This document shows positions 41,985-51,668 of a stretch of 64,000 nt of DNA, piece by piece. Made by a program: the position numbers and the translations under genes. A model generated the notes under the pieces. It worked only from the letters and a program-made list of their open reading frames with translations, searched no databases and was not told where the DNA came from. The stretch comes from Taudactylus pleione (taxonomy: Eukaryota; Chordata; Amphibia; Anura; Myobatrachidae), in contig JAUIMM010000203.1 in the NCBI GenBank assembly GCA_031769625.1, forward strand, positions 434,001-498,000, written 5' to 3'. Positions within the stretch are counted from its first letter, which is position 1; each line of letters opens with the position of its first letter.

Positions 41985-44900
41985 TCAAGGGGGTTTCAAA
42001 TGGCCCCACCACTGTGACCATCTGACAGCATCCAGTCTCCCCTTATCCAGATCCATCATCTTTTTCACCTCTTGCATAATCATACCTACCACCACATCAC
42101 AGGGGAGGACCTTCCTTCGAATAGATACCTGGCACCGTGCATTCCACGTGTGATACCTAACAGCTAAACTAACTAAAAAAATTGTGGTTAAATTAAAGTC
42201 ACCGTATCTTCTGACTACCCCATAAGCCCACTCAGGGTAACTAAGACCCGAAAGGCACGGGATACCAATGGCCTTTGAAACCTCCTCATAAACCTTTACA
42301 TTAAAAGGACACTCAAGCAGGAAGTGGTCCATCGTCTCCTCCACCCCTGGACATTCCTCCCGTGGGCAGCCACGTTCACTGGCACTTCGCCACCTGAGGT
42401 TCCCTCCAACATAAAGCCTCCCATGAAAAGTGAGCCAGGCAATATCTTTGAACTTGGGCGGTAACCTTTGTGAATTTAACAAAACCAATCCAGCCGAAGC
42501 GACATTACCTGGACAGTCCCTCAGTGACAGCGGAACATGAAAGTGGGTGTGCAAAATTCTTCTCTCCAACTCCCTCCTAGAGAAGTTTTTGACTTCACCC
42601 ACTCCCACGTCATATCGCTTTATCACCTTCAAGCTCTGGATGACGTAGATCGGGAGGTAACCATGACGAATCCGGAAACTTCTCACTTGGCCTCCATCTA
42701 TCCAGAATCTGAGGAAGGGAAACACCCATGGTCTAAATCCCTCTACCCACCGAGGAGGAGTGTCTAAAAACATGCTCCCAATGTTAAGCTTTAAAAAAGC
42801 TGTAACAAAAAAGATCACTGGGTTTACCATGTTCAAACCCCCATCTTTCCTCGGTCTGTAGGTGATACCCCTCTTCACTATATTGATCCTGTTCTTCCAC
42901 AACAAGAGGAAGAACAAGGAATTCAATCTGGACCACAAAGATTGTGGCAAAAAGCACACGTAACTGACATACAAAAAAATCGGGATCAGGTAAGTTTTGC
43001 ACAAGTCAACCCTTTCCCTCAAAGACAATTTCCATCTTTTCCAACTCTCTACCTTCTTGGTAGCATCCTCCAGCTTGTTAACCCAATTTAGGGAGGCATA
43101 ATCTCCATGATCAAATTTGATACCAAGAATTTTAATCTGATCGTTGACCTGAGGGAAGCTGTCCGGAAGAGGAAAAGGCTCCCCCTCCTCCCCCATCCAG
43201 AAAACATCACACTTTTCTCGGTTTACTCTGGAGCACGAAGCCACAGAGTACTCGCAAATGAGGTGTTCTATGCCACGGGCCTCTGCCTGCGAGGACAGAA
43301 CCACCGTGACATCATCTGCGTAAGCCACCACCCTCAATGCAAACTCCGGACTCAGCTGCACCCCCCCTACAGTCCCACACTCTACCCTCCTAACGAAGGG
43401 ATCGATTGCAAAGACATACAGGAGGGGGCTCAGGGGACACCCCTGACGAACACCCGAGCCTACACCAAAGGTAGGGCCCACCCAACCGTTTACCAGTGGA
43501 AAGCTTTCAGCCATACGATAGATCGTCTGTAACCAATTAACCACCCTCTCTGGAAGACCATACCATCTCAGTAGAGCCCAAAGGTACTCATGATTCACTC
43601 GGTCAAAAGCTTTAGACTGATCCAATGCCAGTAAGTACTTTCCCCACTTCTCAGCCCTGCACCGCTCAATGGCCTCCCGGACACCAAGGACAGCACTAAA
43701 AGTGCTACGACCCTTCACCGTACAGTGCTGAGAAGGAGAAAGCAACAGCTCAGAAAACTCTGAAAGCCTATTAAACAGTACCTTTGCCAAAATCTTCCTG
43801 TCTGTATTGAGAAGGGCTATGGGGCGCCAGTTCTCAATACGAGACGAGTCCTTCCCTTTGGACAGCAAAATAAGCGCAGATAACCTCATGGAAGGAGGGA
43901 GGACTCCCTCATCCAGGCTCTCATTAAAAACTTCCACAAGGCGGGGAATCAGGAGGTCAGCAAAGGTCTTATAAAATTCAGATGTTAAACCATCTGGTCC
44001 TGGTGATTTCTTGGGGTTTAAACCCATTATCGCCTTCCTAACTTCCTCTGCGGTTATATCACTTGCCAAGGAGTCAAGAGAGGCACCCTGAGAACTCAGA
44101 CCAGGGGTTCCCCTCAGAAATTCCTCCATCCTCTCCCTGATGAGTGGCTGCTCAGACAGAAGATCAGAATAGTAGGACACAATAACATCCAGAATGCCTT
44201 CCTTGTCAGTACGAAGAACACCCTGTCCGTCCACCAGTCCTCTGACATGTTTGGCGTCGACTGACCTCCTACAGCTCTGGTAGGGATCAGGCGAGTGGTA
44301 CATACCATAATCTCTTTCCAAAACCAAGGATGCCAATCGGTTATATTGGAACTCTTTCATCTGAGCCTTCACTCGGGAGATTTCCCCATCATCTCCCTCC
44401 TCAGAGATCAGGAAATCCAATTTCCTTCTCAGATTACGGTAGATATTTTGCTTTATCAAGTTTTTCCTAGCTATAAGGCCACGGAAAAATTTGCAGGTTC
44501 TCTTTTTAATCACCTCCCACCACTCAGACCTACTCCAACCAGCCTCCAGAAGTGTCTCCTGAGATTGAAAGAAGACCCTGAAGGACTGCCTAACTCTCTC
44601 TTCTTCCAGGAGTTCAGAGTTCAAACGCCACAGACCCCGCCCCTTCTGAGGGGTTTCTGAAGCATTCAAAGTTACTGAGAGCAAACCGTGATCGGAAAAT
44701 TCCACCAACCTCACCCCAAGGGATGAAGTCTTGGAAGTCTCCTTAACAAAAAACCTATCTATCCTAGACCTACGACTACCACTAAAGTAGGTGAAACCCG
44801 TGTGGTCTGGGGAGTGACGAATATGCACATCCACCAAACCAGCCTGTCTAACCATGCTAACTAAAAAATTGGAATCATAGCCCAGGGGTCTCCTTGAGCC

Positions 44901-45362
44901 TCCCCTGTCTTTTGGCCTAACAACAGTATTAAAATCACCACCAAAGACGACCTGCTGGGCTGTAAAAAGAAAAGGTTTTATCTCCATAAAGAGACTTTTC
45001 CTATCACCTGGTGTCTGTGGCCCATACACATTAATTAATCTCACATCTTGTCCCTTTATGTTGACATCCAAAATCATACATCTACCTGCTTGCAATTCAA
45101 TAACCTTGTGCACAGTTACCATATCAGAAAAAAGGACTGCCACCCCACCGTATGGCTCGGCCGCAAGAGACCAGTAAGAAGGACCCCTCCTCCACTCCTG
45201 CTTCGCCTTGTGGAGGATATCCAATTTACTAATCCTAGTCTCTTGCAAAAATAAAACATCAACATCAATCGTATTGAAAAAATCAAAGGCCATCATACGA
45301 GCACATTCGGACAACACGGAAGCCACATTAATCGTGGCACATCGTATAGGATGAGGATCCAT
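41985..45362 (-). CDS. LINE ORF2 protein: AP-type endonuclease and reverse transcriptase (copy 1)
   Basis: An 1125-residue protein that would nick target DNA and prime reverse transcription of its own RNA. The ATG at 45362 has good context (GAAACATGG) and the frame ends in TGA. The endonuclease domain covers about residues 6-226 with the expected catalytic set: N12 in TINVAS, E41 in LQETR, Y113 in NVYGP, D143 and N145 in GGDFN, T191, D202 in SRID, and D224-H225 in SDH. The reverse transcriptase spans about 440-760: motif A LALDQSKAFDRVNHEYL with D581, motif B GVRQGCPLSPLL (637-648), and the YADD box at 681-684. A C-terminal CCHC-type motif is C999-X4-C1004-X8-H1013-X4-C1018. There is no RNase H domain, as is usual in L1-like elements. 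It lies 60 nt downstream of ORF1 in the same frame, with stops between. All key residues are present, so it looks functional. Confidence 0.95.
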   Translation of the reverse strand: MDPHPIRCATINVASVLSECARMMAFDFFNTIDVDVLFLQETRISKLDILHKAKQEWRRGPSYWSLAAEPYGGVAVLFSDMVTVHKVIELQAGRCMILDVNIKGQDVRLINVYGPQTPGDRKSLFMEIKPFLFTAQQVVFGGDFNTVVRPKDRGGSRRPLGYDSNFLVSMVRQAGLVDVHIRHSPDHTGFTYFSGSRRSRIDRFFVKETSKTSSLGVRLVEFSDHGLLSVTLNASETPQKGRGLWRLNSELLEEERVRQSFRVFFQSQETLLEAGWSRSEWWEVIKKRTCKFFRGLIARKNLIKQNIYRNLRRKLDFLISEEGDDGEISRVKAQMKEFQYNRLASLVLERDYGMYHSPDPYQSCRRSVDAKHVRGLVDGQGVLRTDKEGILDVIVSYYSDLLSEQPLIRERMEEFLRGTPGLSSQGASLDSLASDITAEEVRKAIMGLNPKKSPGPDGLTSEFYKTFADLLIPRLVEVFNESLDEGVLPPSMRLSALILLSKGKDSSRIENWRPIALLNTDRKILAKVLFNRLSEFSELLLSPSQHCTVKGRSTFSAVLGVREAIERCRAEKWGKYLLALDQSKAFDRVNHEYLWALLRWYGLPERVVNWLQTIYRMAESFPLVNGWVGPTFGVGSGVRQGCPLSPLLYVFAIDPFVRRVECGTVGGVQLSPEFALRVVAYADDVTVVLSSQAEARGIEHLICEYSVASCSRVNREKCDVFWMGEEGEPFPLPDSFPQVNDQIKILGIKFDHGDYASLNWVNKLEDATKKVESWKRWKLSLRERVDLCKTYLIPIFLYVSYVCFLPQSLWSRLNSLFFLLLWKNRINIVKRGITYRPRKDGGLNMVNPVIFFVTAFLKLNIGSMFLDTPPRWVEGFRPWVFPFLRFWIDGGQVRSFRIRHGYLPIYVIQSLKVIKRYDVGVGEVKNFSRRELERRILHTHFHVPLSLRDCPGNVASAGLVLLNSQRLPPKFKDIAWLTFHGRLYVGGNLRWRSASERGCPREECPGVEETMDHFLLECPFNVKVYEEVSKAIGIPCLSGLSYPEWAYGVVRRYGDFNLTTIFLVSLAVRYHTWNARCQVSIRRKVLPCDVVVGMIMQEVKKMMDLDKGRLDAVRWSQWWGHLKPP

Positions 45363-45422
45363 GTTTCTAGGTTATGGAATATTACAAGACCTTGCTTACT
45401 TTTACATACCAAAAAACAAGTC
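45363..45422 (-). promoter_or_regulatory. ORF1-ORF2 spacer with start-stop uORF (copy 1)
   Basis: The 60-nt gap between the ORF1 TAA and the ORF2 ATG. ORF1 and ORF2 are in the same frame, but the spacer adds three more in-frame TAA codons, so stop-codon readthrough cannot produce a fusion. It contains the minimal start-stop sequence ATGTAA (45402-45407, minus strand), 40 nt before the ORF2 ATG. ORF2 is probably made by reinitiation or internal initiation; this is inference from layout and from known LINE biology. Confidence 0.6.
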
Positions 45423-48400
45423 TTAACACTGCACGCCAGCCCCCTGCGGGCCAGCCACACCACCGCTTGTGGCATCCCCACCCCCCTCCCTTCCACCCCC
45501 AGAGGGTACACCACCCTCCTCAGGGATCCCAGGGTCAGGGGCCTTGGCCACAAACTTTATGACCTGGCAGTGTACCCCACCACCAGTGCCACTTGGCCCG
45601 ACCCCCGAGCTCTGGGATGACTCCACATCAGTCTCTTTGACTACCTCCTGCTGAACCGCCACTGTCTCCTCCATTGCCACCACCTCCTCCTTTCTCCTTT
45701 CCACCACCCTTCTTTCCATCGGGGCCAGAGTTTCCTTATTTACCGCCTCTTCCCCCACCTCCGGGATTGACTCCCTTCTTTTTTTCCCGTCCCGGTGCCT
45801 CTCACTTTCTTTAAAAGACCTCTTTGTTTTTCTTTTGTTTTTTTTTGACACCAGATAACACTCTCCATCTTTCCTTATGATTTCCTCCTCATCAGAGGAG
45901 AAAACATCAAATTTATTTGATAACACCACTTGTGTTTCTGCATCTTTCTCTTTTATCCCCTTCCCTCCCCGCCTAACCTCCTGAAATGTCTCCTCCATTA
46001 CCTCCTCCCTACTTTCAACATTTACCACCTCATCCTGCTCTATACCCTCTTCTTCTACCTCATTCACCACCTCACTCACCACCACACTACTACCCACCAC
46101 CTGTTCTAACACCACATTGTGACTGGCTTTCGGACATCTGCTATAAGGGTGCCCCTCCACCCCACACAAATTGCACCTGACAGTGTGACAATCTCTAGAC
46201 CAGTGACCCACACCCCCACACAAAGAACACTTCACCACAGTGCACTCGGAACTAACGTGACGGTGATCACCACACTTAAAACATGTCCTCGGCTGCCCAG
46301 GATAAAAACACTGAACCCTGTCCCTACCTATATAGGCAGCCGAGGGCACATGCACACACCCCCTTTCAGAATACCTCAACCTAATTCCTACTTCCCACGC
46401 CCCTCCCCACACACCCAACACATAACCAGCCTTTGTTACCCCCGATTCAAGATCACAAAATCTCTTAAGCCAAAAGGCAATATCCTCTGGAGGTAATGAT
46501 TCATTTCTGACTAGGATCGTAGCTTTGACCCTGTCCTGCCTGGTGACCAGGTTAACCACATACTTCTCAAATGGGTCCTTGGATCTGCACGCCTGCCACT
46601 TCACCCAGAAAACCTGCAGACCCTGGTACGATACAAAGCTCAAGTCATACTCCAGGGTCCGCACTGGGTGAATACAGGCGTACAGATCTGCCGCACCGAA
46701 CCCCAGGCTGAACACCATTTTAAGGAAAGCCTCTCTACTTGGGGCTTCCCCTGGAGCAATCCACTTAAATTGAACAAGGTTCCTTCTTTTGCCAACACCT
46801 CCAGGCGTAGGTGCAGCATATGACACATTATTTGCTCTTTGTCTAGTAACCACACTGGCATAAGACAGAACACCCGGAGCTGATTTAGACTGCCTCTCAC
46901 CTCTCGAGACCATGTCTTTTTCTATTGCAGCGGCAGCCACTCTAGCCCTTTCAGGGACTAGCATTTTATCACCATATATAGTTTCAATCACCTTTCTTTG
47001 TTCAGCCGAAAGAGTCTCTTTATTTAGTATCGGCATTCCCTGTGCCAATATTGGACGGCTGACTGATACAGATGACACCCCTGGCACTTCCTCAGGAGCC
47101 TTATCCTGATGGGATTCCCCCTCCATGCCAGCTTCTACCAATACTGCTGCCTGAATCAGCTCAGAATCCATGGCCTCAGTGCAATCAGGGATAGTAGCTG
47201 CCAGTTCCCCCACAGGTACTGTTGCTCCGCCTATAGGGACCAGGGTAACAATTTGGGCACCCCCACTCCCAATCCCCCCAGTCTCCTTTGCATCATCGCT
47301 TACCTTATCAACTGGCTCCCCCTGCACTCTCCGACCAGCATCCTCGGACGGCTGAGCCTCCACAGCAGCTGAAGACGGAACCTCCTCCTGTTCTGACTTA
47401 ACCACCTCCATGTCACTCATAGAGGTAGATTCCGATTTGATCATCTTTTTTTTTATTTTCTTTAAATATTCCAAGCGGTCCTTAGCATTTCCCAAAGAAA
47501 CGGACAAAGCTGTAATTTCCTCCTTAAAAGACCATCTGTCCCAGGTAGCGCTAACATTTCTTTTTCTCTTTTTTTCGCTTAGCTTGTTGCTCAGCTTCCT
47601 AATCTCTTTTTGAAGCTGATCCATGCTCAAAGCAGCATACACGTCATCTTCTTCATCCGCAGACACTTGGTCCTCCTCCACCGTCTTCTCCCCTTTTGCG
47701 GCACCCCCCGCTTCACTGCCAGTGGGGGCCACCATCTCCCCCTGAGTTGCCTCACTCAGGGGTCCCTCCACTGACAGTTTGGGGAGCACCGCTGGGCTAG
47801 GGGTCACCATAACTGCACCTCCAGCACTGATCACCAGATTGCTGCTTTCTGTCATCTCCATGTCCTCCGATTCACTGCCAGTGAGGGTCTCCATACCCCC
47901 CCGAGTTGCCTCACTCGGGGGTCCCTCCACTGGCAGTTTGGAGGCAAGACTTGCAGACACTGGTCCCATCTCCTCTGCACCGCTAGCGGGGGCCGCCATT
48001 ACCCCCCGAGTTGCATCACTCGGGGGTCCCGCCACCAGCGGTTTGGAGACTGGCACTCTGCTGAACTCCACTGGACCCCCCGCTCTCCGAACTGAAAGTC
48101 CAGGGGGGTCCAGGACACCTCCTCCGCCAGCCGCCGGGTCCACCAGCACAGCAGCCGCCTTCCGACTCCCCGGCACGTCCGCCGCTGGTACAGGGAGTCC
48201 TCCGCTTGCCGCCGCCGTCCGCTCCATCAGCTCCGGCTGCTTCGGCTGCTCCGTCAGACTCCCCGCACTCCGTCTCCCGGGCAGGCGCGCCAAAGGGACA
48301 GGGGGGTCCGGAGCTCCAGCCGCGCACACTTGCGGCCTCCGCGAACCGGCGGGTGGATCCCCGGCCTCGCGCTGCAGTCCTCCGGCAGGCAGGTTAGGCG

Positions 48401-48479
48401 GGACAGGCGGGTCAGGCGGGACAGGAGCGACAGAACCCCTGCTTGATCCTCCAGCCCGGGGTCTGCCTCTCTTAGTCAT
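45423..48479 (-). CDS. LINE ORF1 protein, zinc-knuckle nucleic-acid-binding (copy 1)
   Basis: Predicted 1018-residue RNA-binding partner of the retrotransposition complex. The open frame runs upstream to a GTG at 48503, but the likely start is the ATG at 48479, which has the strong context CAGCACCATGA. Numbering from that ATG: residues 1-270 are Pro/Gly/Ala-rich and hold three imperfect repeats of about 26 residues (near 145-171, 180-207 and 233-259) built around GPPSEATRG. Residues about 279-346 are charged and helix-prone, a possible coiled coil. Residues about 565-730 look like a folded RRM-like region (inference from residue pattern). Three CCHC knuckles follow: C733-C736-H741-C746, C751-C754-H759-C764 and C769-C772-H777-C782, all CX2CX4HX4C. 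A basic, NLS-like stretch lies near 879-902. The tail is Gly-rich. The frame ends in TAA. Such ORF1 proteins are often auto-annotated in amphibians as ZCCHC3-like; here the LINE context settles its identity. Confidence 0.9.
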   Translation of the reverse strand: MTKRGRPRAGGSSRGSVAPVPPDPPVPPNLPAGGLQREAGDPPAGSRRPQVCAAGAPDPPVPLARLPGRRSAGSLTEQPKQPELMERTAAASGGLPVPAADVPGSRKAAAVLVDPAAGGGGVLDPPGLSVRRAGGPVEFSRVPVSKPLVAGPPSDATRGVMAAPASGAEEMGPVSASLASKLPVEGPPSEATRGGMETLTGSESEDMEMTESSNLVISAGGAVMVTPSPAVLPKLSVEGPLSEATQGEMVAPTGSEAGGAAKGEKTVEEDQVSADEEDDVYAALSMDQLQKEIRKLSNKLSEKKRKRNVSATWDRWSFKEEITALSVSLGNAKDRLEYLKKIKKKMIKSESTSMSDMEVVKSEQEEVPSSAAVEAQPSEDAGRRVQGEPVDKVSDDAKETGGIGSGGAQIVTLVPIGGATVPVGELAATIPDCTEAMDSELIQAAVLVEAGMEGESHQDKAPEEVPGVSSVSVSRPILAQGMPILNKETLSAEQRKVIETIYGDKMLVPERARVAAAAIEKDMVSRGERQSKSAPGVLSYASVVTRQRANNVSYAAPTPGGVGKRRNLVQFKWIAPGEAPSREAFLKMVFSLGFGAADLYACIHPVRTLEYDLSFVSYQGLQVFWVKWQACRSKDPFEKYVVNLVTRQDRVKATILVRNESLPPEDIAFWLKRFCDLESGVTKAGYVLGVWGGAWEVGIRLRYSERGCVHVPSAAYIGRDRVQCFYPGQPRTCFKCGDHRHVSSECTVVKCSLCGGVGHWSRDCHTVRCNLCGVEGHPYSRCPKASHNVVLEQVVGSSVVVSEVVNEVEEEGIEQDEVVNVESREEVMEETFQEVRRGGKGIKEKDAETQVVLSNKFDVFSSDEEEIIRKDGECYLVSKKNKRKTKRSFKESERHRDGKKRRESIPEVGEEAVNKETLAPMERRVVERRKEEVVAMEETVAVQQEVVKETDVESSQSSGVGPSGTGGGVHCQVIKFVAKAPDPGIPEEGGVPSGGGREGGGDATSGGVAGPQGAGVQC

Positions 48480-48648
48480 GGTGCTGAAAGGCAGCAGCAC
48501 CACAGCAAATCCTCAGCACCACAAACAGCAGGATCAGCAGCGATATCTTCCCCAGGAGGAATCAGCCTGCCTGGGGAAGCCCTCTCCCTGTCTCAGCAGC
48601 TCACCACCTCCTCCTAGGACACTCCTCTCCCAAATGGTATGCTACAGA
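48480..48648 (-). other. LINE 5' UTR (copy 1, 169 nt)
   Basis: The short leader between the 5' terminus and the ORF1 ATG. The sense strand begins TCTGTAGCATACC and is G-rich at first, with GGAGGAGGTGG-type stretches, then CTG-rich. I see no TATA box or other clear promoter element. As in other LINEs, an internal promoter would have to lie here, but nothing in the sequence proves it. It contains GATTTGCTGTGGTG (48498-48511), 14 nt identical to a satellite variant next to the insertion point. Confidence 0.75.
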
Positions 48649-48655
48649 GACAGAA
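48649..48655. repeat. Target-site duplication GACAGAA, right of LINE copy 1
   Basis: Second copy of the 7-bp duplication; the satellite resumes as GACAGAAGTTGATTTTGG after the element end CTACAGA. Confidence 0.88.
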
Positions 48656-51633
48656 GTTGATTTTGGTGCTTAATTTTGACACAGAACCCTCCAGAAAGAT
48701 ATTTACCCGTATTAAAATTCTGTAAGCCCCGGACCTTAAAAATCGTGCAAAAATTTTTTTCTTCAAAAATCCCCAAATTCTGCTTAAAACTTTCAGTAAA
48801 CCTTAAAAAAGATTTGCTGCGGTGACAGAAGTTGATTTTGGTGCTTAATTTTGACACAGAACCCTCCAGAAAGATATTTACCCGTATTAAAATTCTGTAA
48901 GCCCCGGACCTTAAAAATCGTGCAAAAATTTTTTTCTTCAAAAATCCCCAAATTCTGCTTAAAACTTTCAGTAAACCTTAAAAAAGATTTGCTGAGGTGA
49001 CAGAAGTTGATTTTGGTGCTTAATTTTGACACAGAACCCTCCAGAAAGATATTTACCCGAATTAAAATTCTTTAAGCCCCGGACCTTAAAAATAAGCCAA
49101 ATATTTTTTTCTTCAAAAATCCCCAAATTCTGCTTAAAACTTTCAGTAAACCTTAAAAAAGATTTGCTGCGGTGACAAAAGTTGATTTTGGTGCTTAATT
49201 TTGACACAGAACCCTCCAGAAAGATATTTACCCATATGAAAAATTCTGTAAGCCCCGGACCTTAAAAATCGCCAAAAAATTTTTTCTTCAAAAATCCCCA
49301 AATTCTGCTTAAAACTTTCAGTAAACCTTAAAAAAGATTTTCTGAGGTGACAGAAGTTGATTTTGGTGCTTAATTTTGACACAGAACCCTCCAGAAAGAT
49401 ATTTACCCGTATGAAAAATTCTGCAAGCCCCGGACCTTAAAAATCGGCCAAAAATTTTTTTCTTCAAAAATCCCCAAATTCTGCTTAAAACTTTCAGTAA
49501 ACCTTAAAAAAGATTTGCTGCGGTGACAGAAGTTGATTTTGGTACATAAATTTGACACAGAACCCTCCAGAAAGATATTTACACGTATTAAAAATTCTGT
49601 AAGCCCCGGACCTTAAAAATAAGCCAAATATTTTTTTCTTCAAAAATCCCCAAATTCTGCTTAAAACTTTCAGTAAACGTTAAAAAAGATTTGCTGCGGT
49701 GACAAAAGTTGATTTTGGTGCTTAATTTTGACACAGAACCCTCCTGAAAGATATTTACCCGTATTAAAATCCTGTAAGCCCCGGACCTTAAAAATCGTGC
49801 AAAAATTTTTTTCTTCAAAAATCCCCAAATTCTGCTTAAAACTTTCAGTAAACTTTAAAAAAGTTTTGCTGAGTTGACAGAAGTTGATTTTGGTGCTTAA
49901 TTTTGACACAGAACCCTCCAGAAAGATATTTACCCGTATGAAAAATTCTGTAAGCCCCGGACCTTAAAAATCGGCCAAAAATTTTTTTCTTCAAAAATCC
50001 CCAAATTCTGCTGAAAACTTTCAATAAACCTTAAAAAAAATTTGCTGCGGGGACAGAAGTTGATTTTGGTGCTTAATTTTGACACAGAACCCTCCAGAAA
50101 GATATTTACCCGTATGAAAAATTCTGTAAGCCCCGGACCTTAAAAATAAGCCAAAAATTTTTTTCTTCAAAAATCCACAAATTCTGCTTAAAACTTTCAG
50201 TAAACCTTAAAAAAGATTTGCTGCGGTGACAGAAGTTGATTTTGGTGCTTAATTTTGACACAGAACCCTCCAGAAAGATATTTACCCATATGAAAAATTT
50301 GGTAAGCCCCGGACCTTAAAAATCGTCCAAAAATTTTTTTCTTCAAAAATCCCCAAATTCTGCTTAAAACTTTCAGTAAACCTTAAAAAAGATTTGCTGC
50401 GGTGACAAAAGTTGATTTTGGTGCTTAATTTTGACACAGAACACTCCACAAAGATATTTACCCGTATGAAATATTCTGTAAGCCCCGGACCTTAAAAATC
50501 GCCAAAAAAATTTTTCTTCAAAAATCCCCAAATTCTGCTTAAAACTTTCATTAAATCTTAAAAAAGATTTGCTGCGGTGACAAAAGTTGATTTTGGTGCT
50601 TAATTTTGACACAGAACCCTCCAAAAAGATATTTACCCGTATGAAAAATTCTGTAAGCCCCGGACCTTAAAAATCAGCCAAAATTTTTTTTCTTCAAAAA
50701 TCCCCAAATTCTGCTTAAAACTTTCAGTAAACCTTAAAAAAGATTTGCTGCGGTGCCAGAAGATGATTTTGGTGCTTAATTTTGACACAGAACCCTCCAG
50801 AAAGATATTTACCCGTATGAAAAATTTTGTAAGCCCCGGACCTTAAAAATCGGCCAAAAATTTTTTTCTTCAAAAATCCCCAAATTCTGCTTAAAACTTT
50901 CAGTAAACCTTAAAAAAGATTTGCTGCGGTGACAAAAGTTGATTTTGGTGCTTAATTTTGACACAGAACCCTCCAGAAAGATATTTACCCGTATTAAAAA
51001 TTCTGTAAGCTCCGGACCTTAAAAATAAGCCAAATATTTTTTTCTTCAAAAATCCCTAAATTCTGCTTAAAACTTTCAGTAAACCTTAAAAAAGATTTGC
51101 TGCGGTGACAAAAGTTGATTGTGGTGCTTAATTTTGACACAGAACCCTCCAGAAAGATATTTACTGATATGAAAAATGCTGTAAGCCCCGGACATTAAAA
51201 ATCGGGCAAAAATTTTTTTCTTCAAAAATCCCCAAATTCTGCTTAAAAGTTTCATTAAATCTTAAAAAAGATTTGCTGCGATGACAAAAGTTGATTTTGG
51301 TGCTTAATTTTGACACAGAACCCTCCAGAAAGATATTTACCCGTATGAAAAATTCTGTAAGCTCCGGACATTAAAAATCGGCCAAAAAATTTTTTCTTCA
51401 AAAATCCCCAAATTCTGCTGAAAACTTTCAATAAACCTTAAAAAAAATTTGCTGCGGGGACAGAAGTTGATTTTGGTGCTTAATTTTGACACAGAACCCT
51501 CCAGAAAGATATTTACCCGTATGAAAAATTCTGTAAGAGCCGGACCTTAAAAATCGGGCAAAATTTTTTTCTTCAAAAATCCCCAAATTCTGCTTAAAAC
51601 TTTCAGTAAACCTTAAAAAAGATTTGCTGCGGT

Positions 51634-51640
51634 GACAGAA
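51634..51640. repeat. Target-site duplication GACAGAA, left of LINE copy 2
   Basis: Same junction as in copy 1: satellite GCGGTGACAGAA followed by element TATGCTTC. Confidence 0.88.
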
Positions 51641-51648
51641 TATGCTTC

Positions 51649-51654
51649 TTTATT
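51649..51654 (-). terminator. Polyadenylation signal AATAAA (copy 2)
   Basis: The same motif and same 8-nt distance to the element end as in copy 1. Confidence 0.55.
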
Positions 51655-51668
51655 TTAACTTGCAACAA

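Larger units (their letters stand above)
41457..48648 (-). mobile_element. Tx1/L1-like non-LTR retrotransposon, copy 1 (full length, 7192 bp)
   Basis: A complete-looking bicistronic LINE on the minus strand: 5' UTR 48480-48648, ORF1 45423-48479, spacer 45363-45422, ORF2 41985-45362, 3' UTR 41457-41984. It is much richer in GC than the surrounding satellite. Both ends switch abruptly to satellite sequence, and each end carries GACAGAA (41450-41456 and 48649-48655), read as a 7-bp target-site duplication. There are no LTRs and no terminal inverted repeats. The 3' end is AATAAAGAAGCATA with no poly(A) or microsatellite tail. The order of endonuclease, reverse transcriptase and C-terminal CCHC, with no RNase H, fits the L1 superfamily. 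Tx1-like is my best clade call, from conserved motifs and ORF1 architecture; I could not run a phylogeny. Since neither ORF has a premature stop, the copy is potentially active. Confidence 0.93.
48649..51640. repeat. Satellite array, block B between the two LINEs (17 monomers)
   Basis: This is 2992 bp of the same satellite, equal to 17 x 176, bounded on both sides by the retrotransposon. From about 49588 to 51640 it matches 39404-41456 monomer by monomer at an offset of 10184 bp. It shares rare variants with that segment, such as GTTGATTGTGG (40935 and 51117 regions), CTCCAAAAAGATA (40436 and 50620 regions) and GAAATATTCTG. The few differences I saw include CTCCTGAAAG at about 49741 and TTACTGATATG at about 51161. 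Near 49320-49500 block B has one extra monomer relative to block A. No genes are seen here. Confidence 0.95.

Noticed and set aside
43107..43532. Plus-strand open frame of 141 codons opposite ORF2, with others at 44295-44660 and 46119-46496
   Set aside because: Antisense shadows of the reverse transcriptase and ORF1 coding regions; no domain and no independent evidence.
48480..48503. Upstream GTG start for ORF1 at 48503 (and 58685)
   Set aside because: A eukaryotic mRNA would use the ATG 24 nt downstream at 48479 (58661), which has a strong context. The extra 8 residues have no supporting feature.
47779..48660. Plus-strand open frame of 293 codons opposite ORF1
   Set aside because: It lies antisense to the GC-rich, low-complexity N-terminal part of ORF1, where stops are rare, and has no recognisable domain. 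The duplicate at 57961-58842 is the same shadow.
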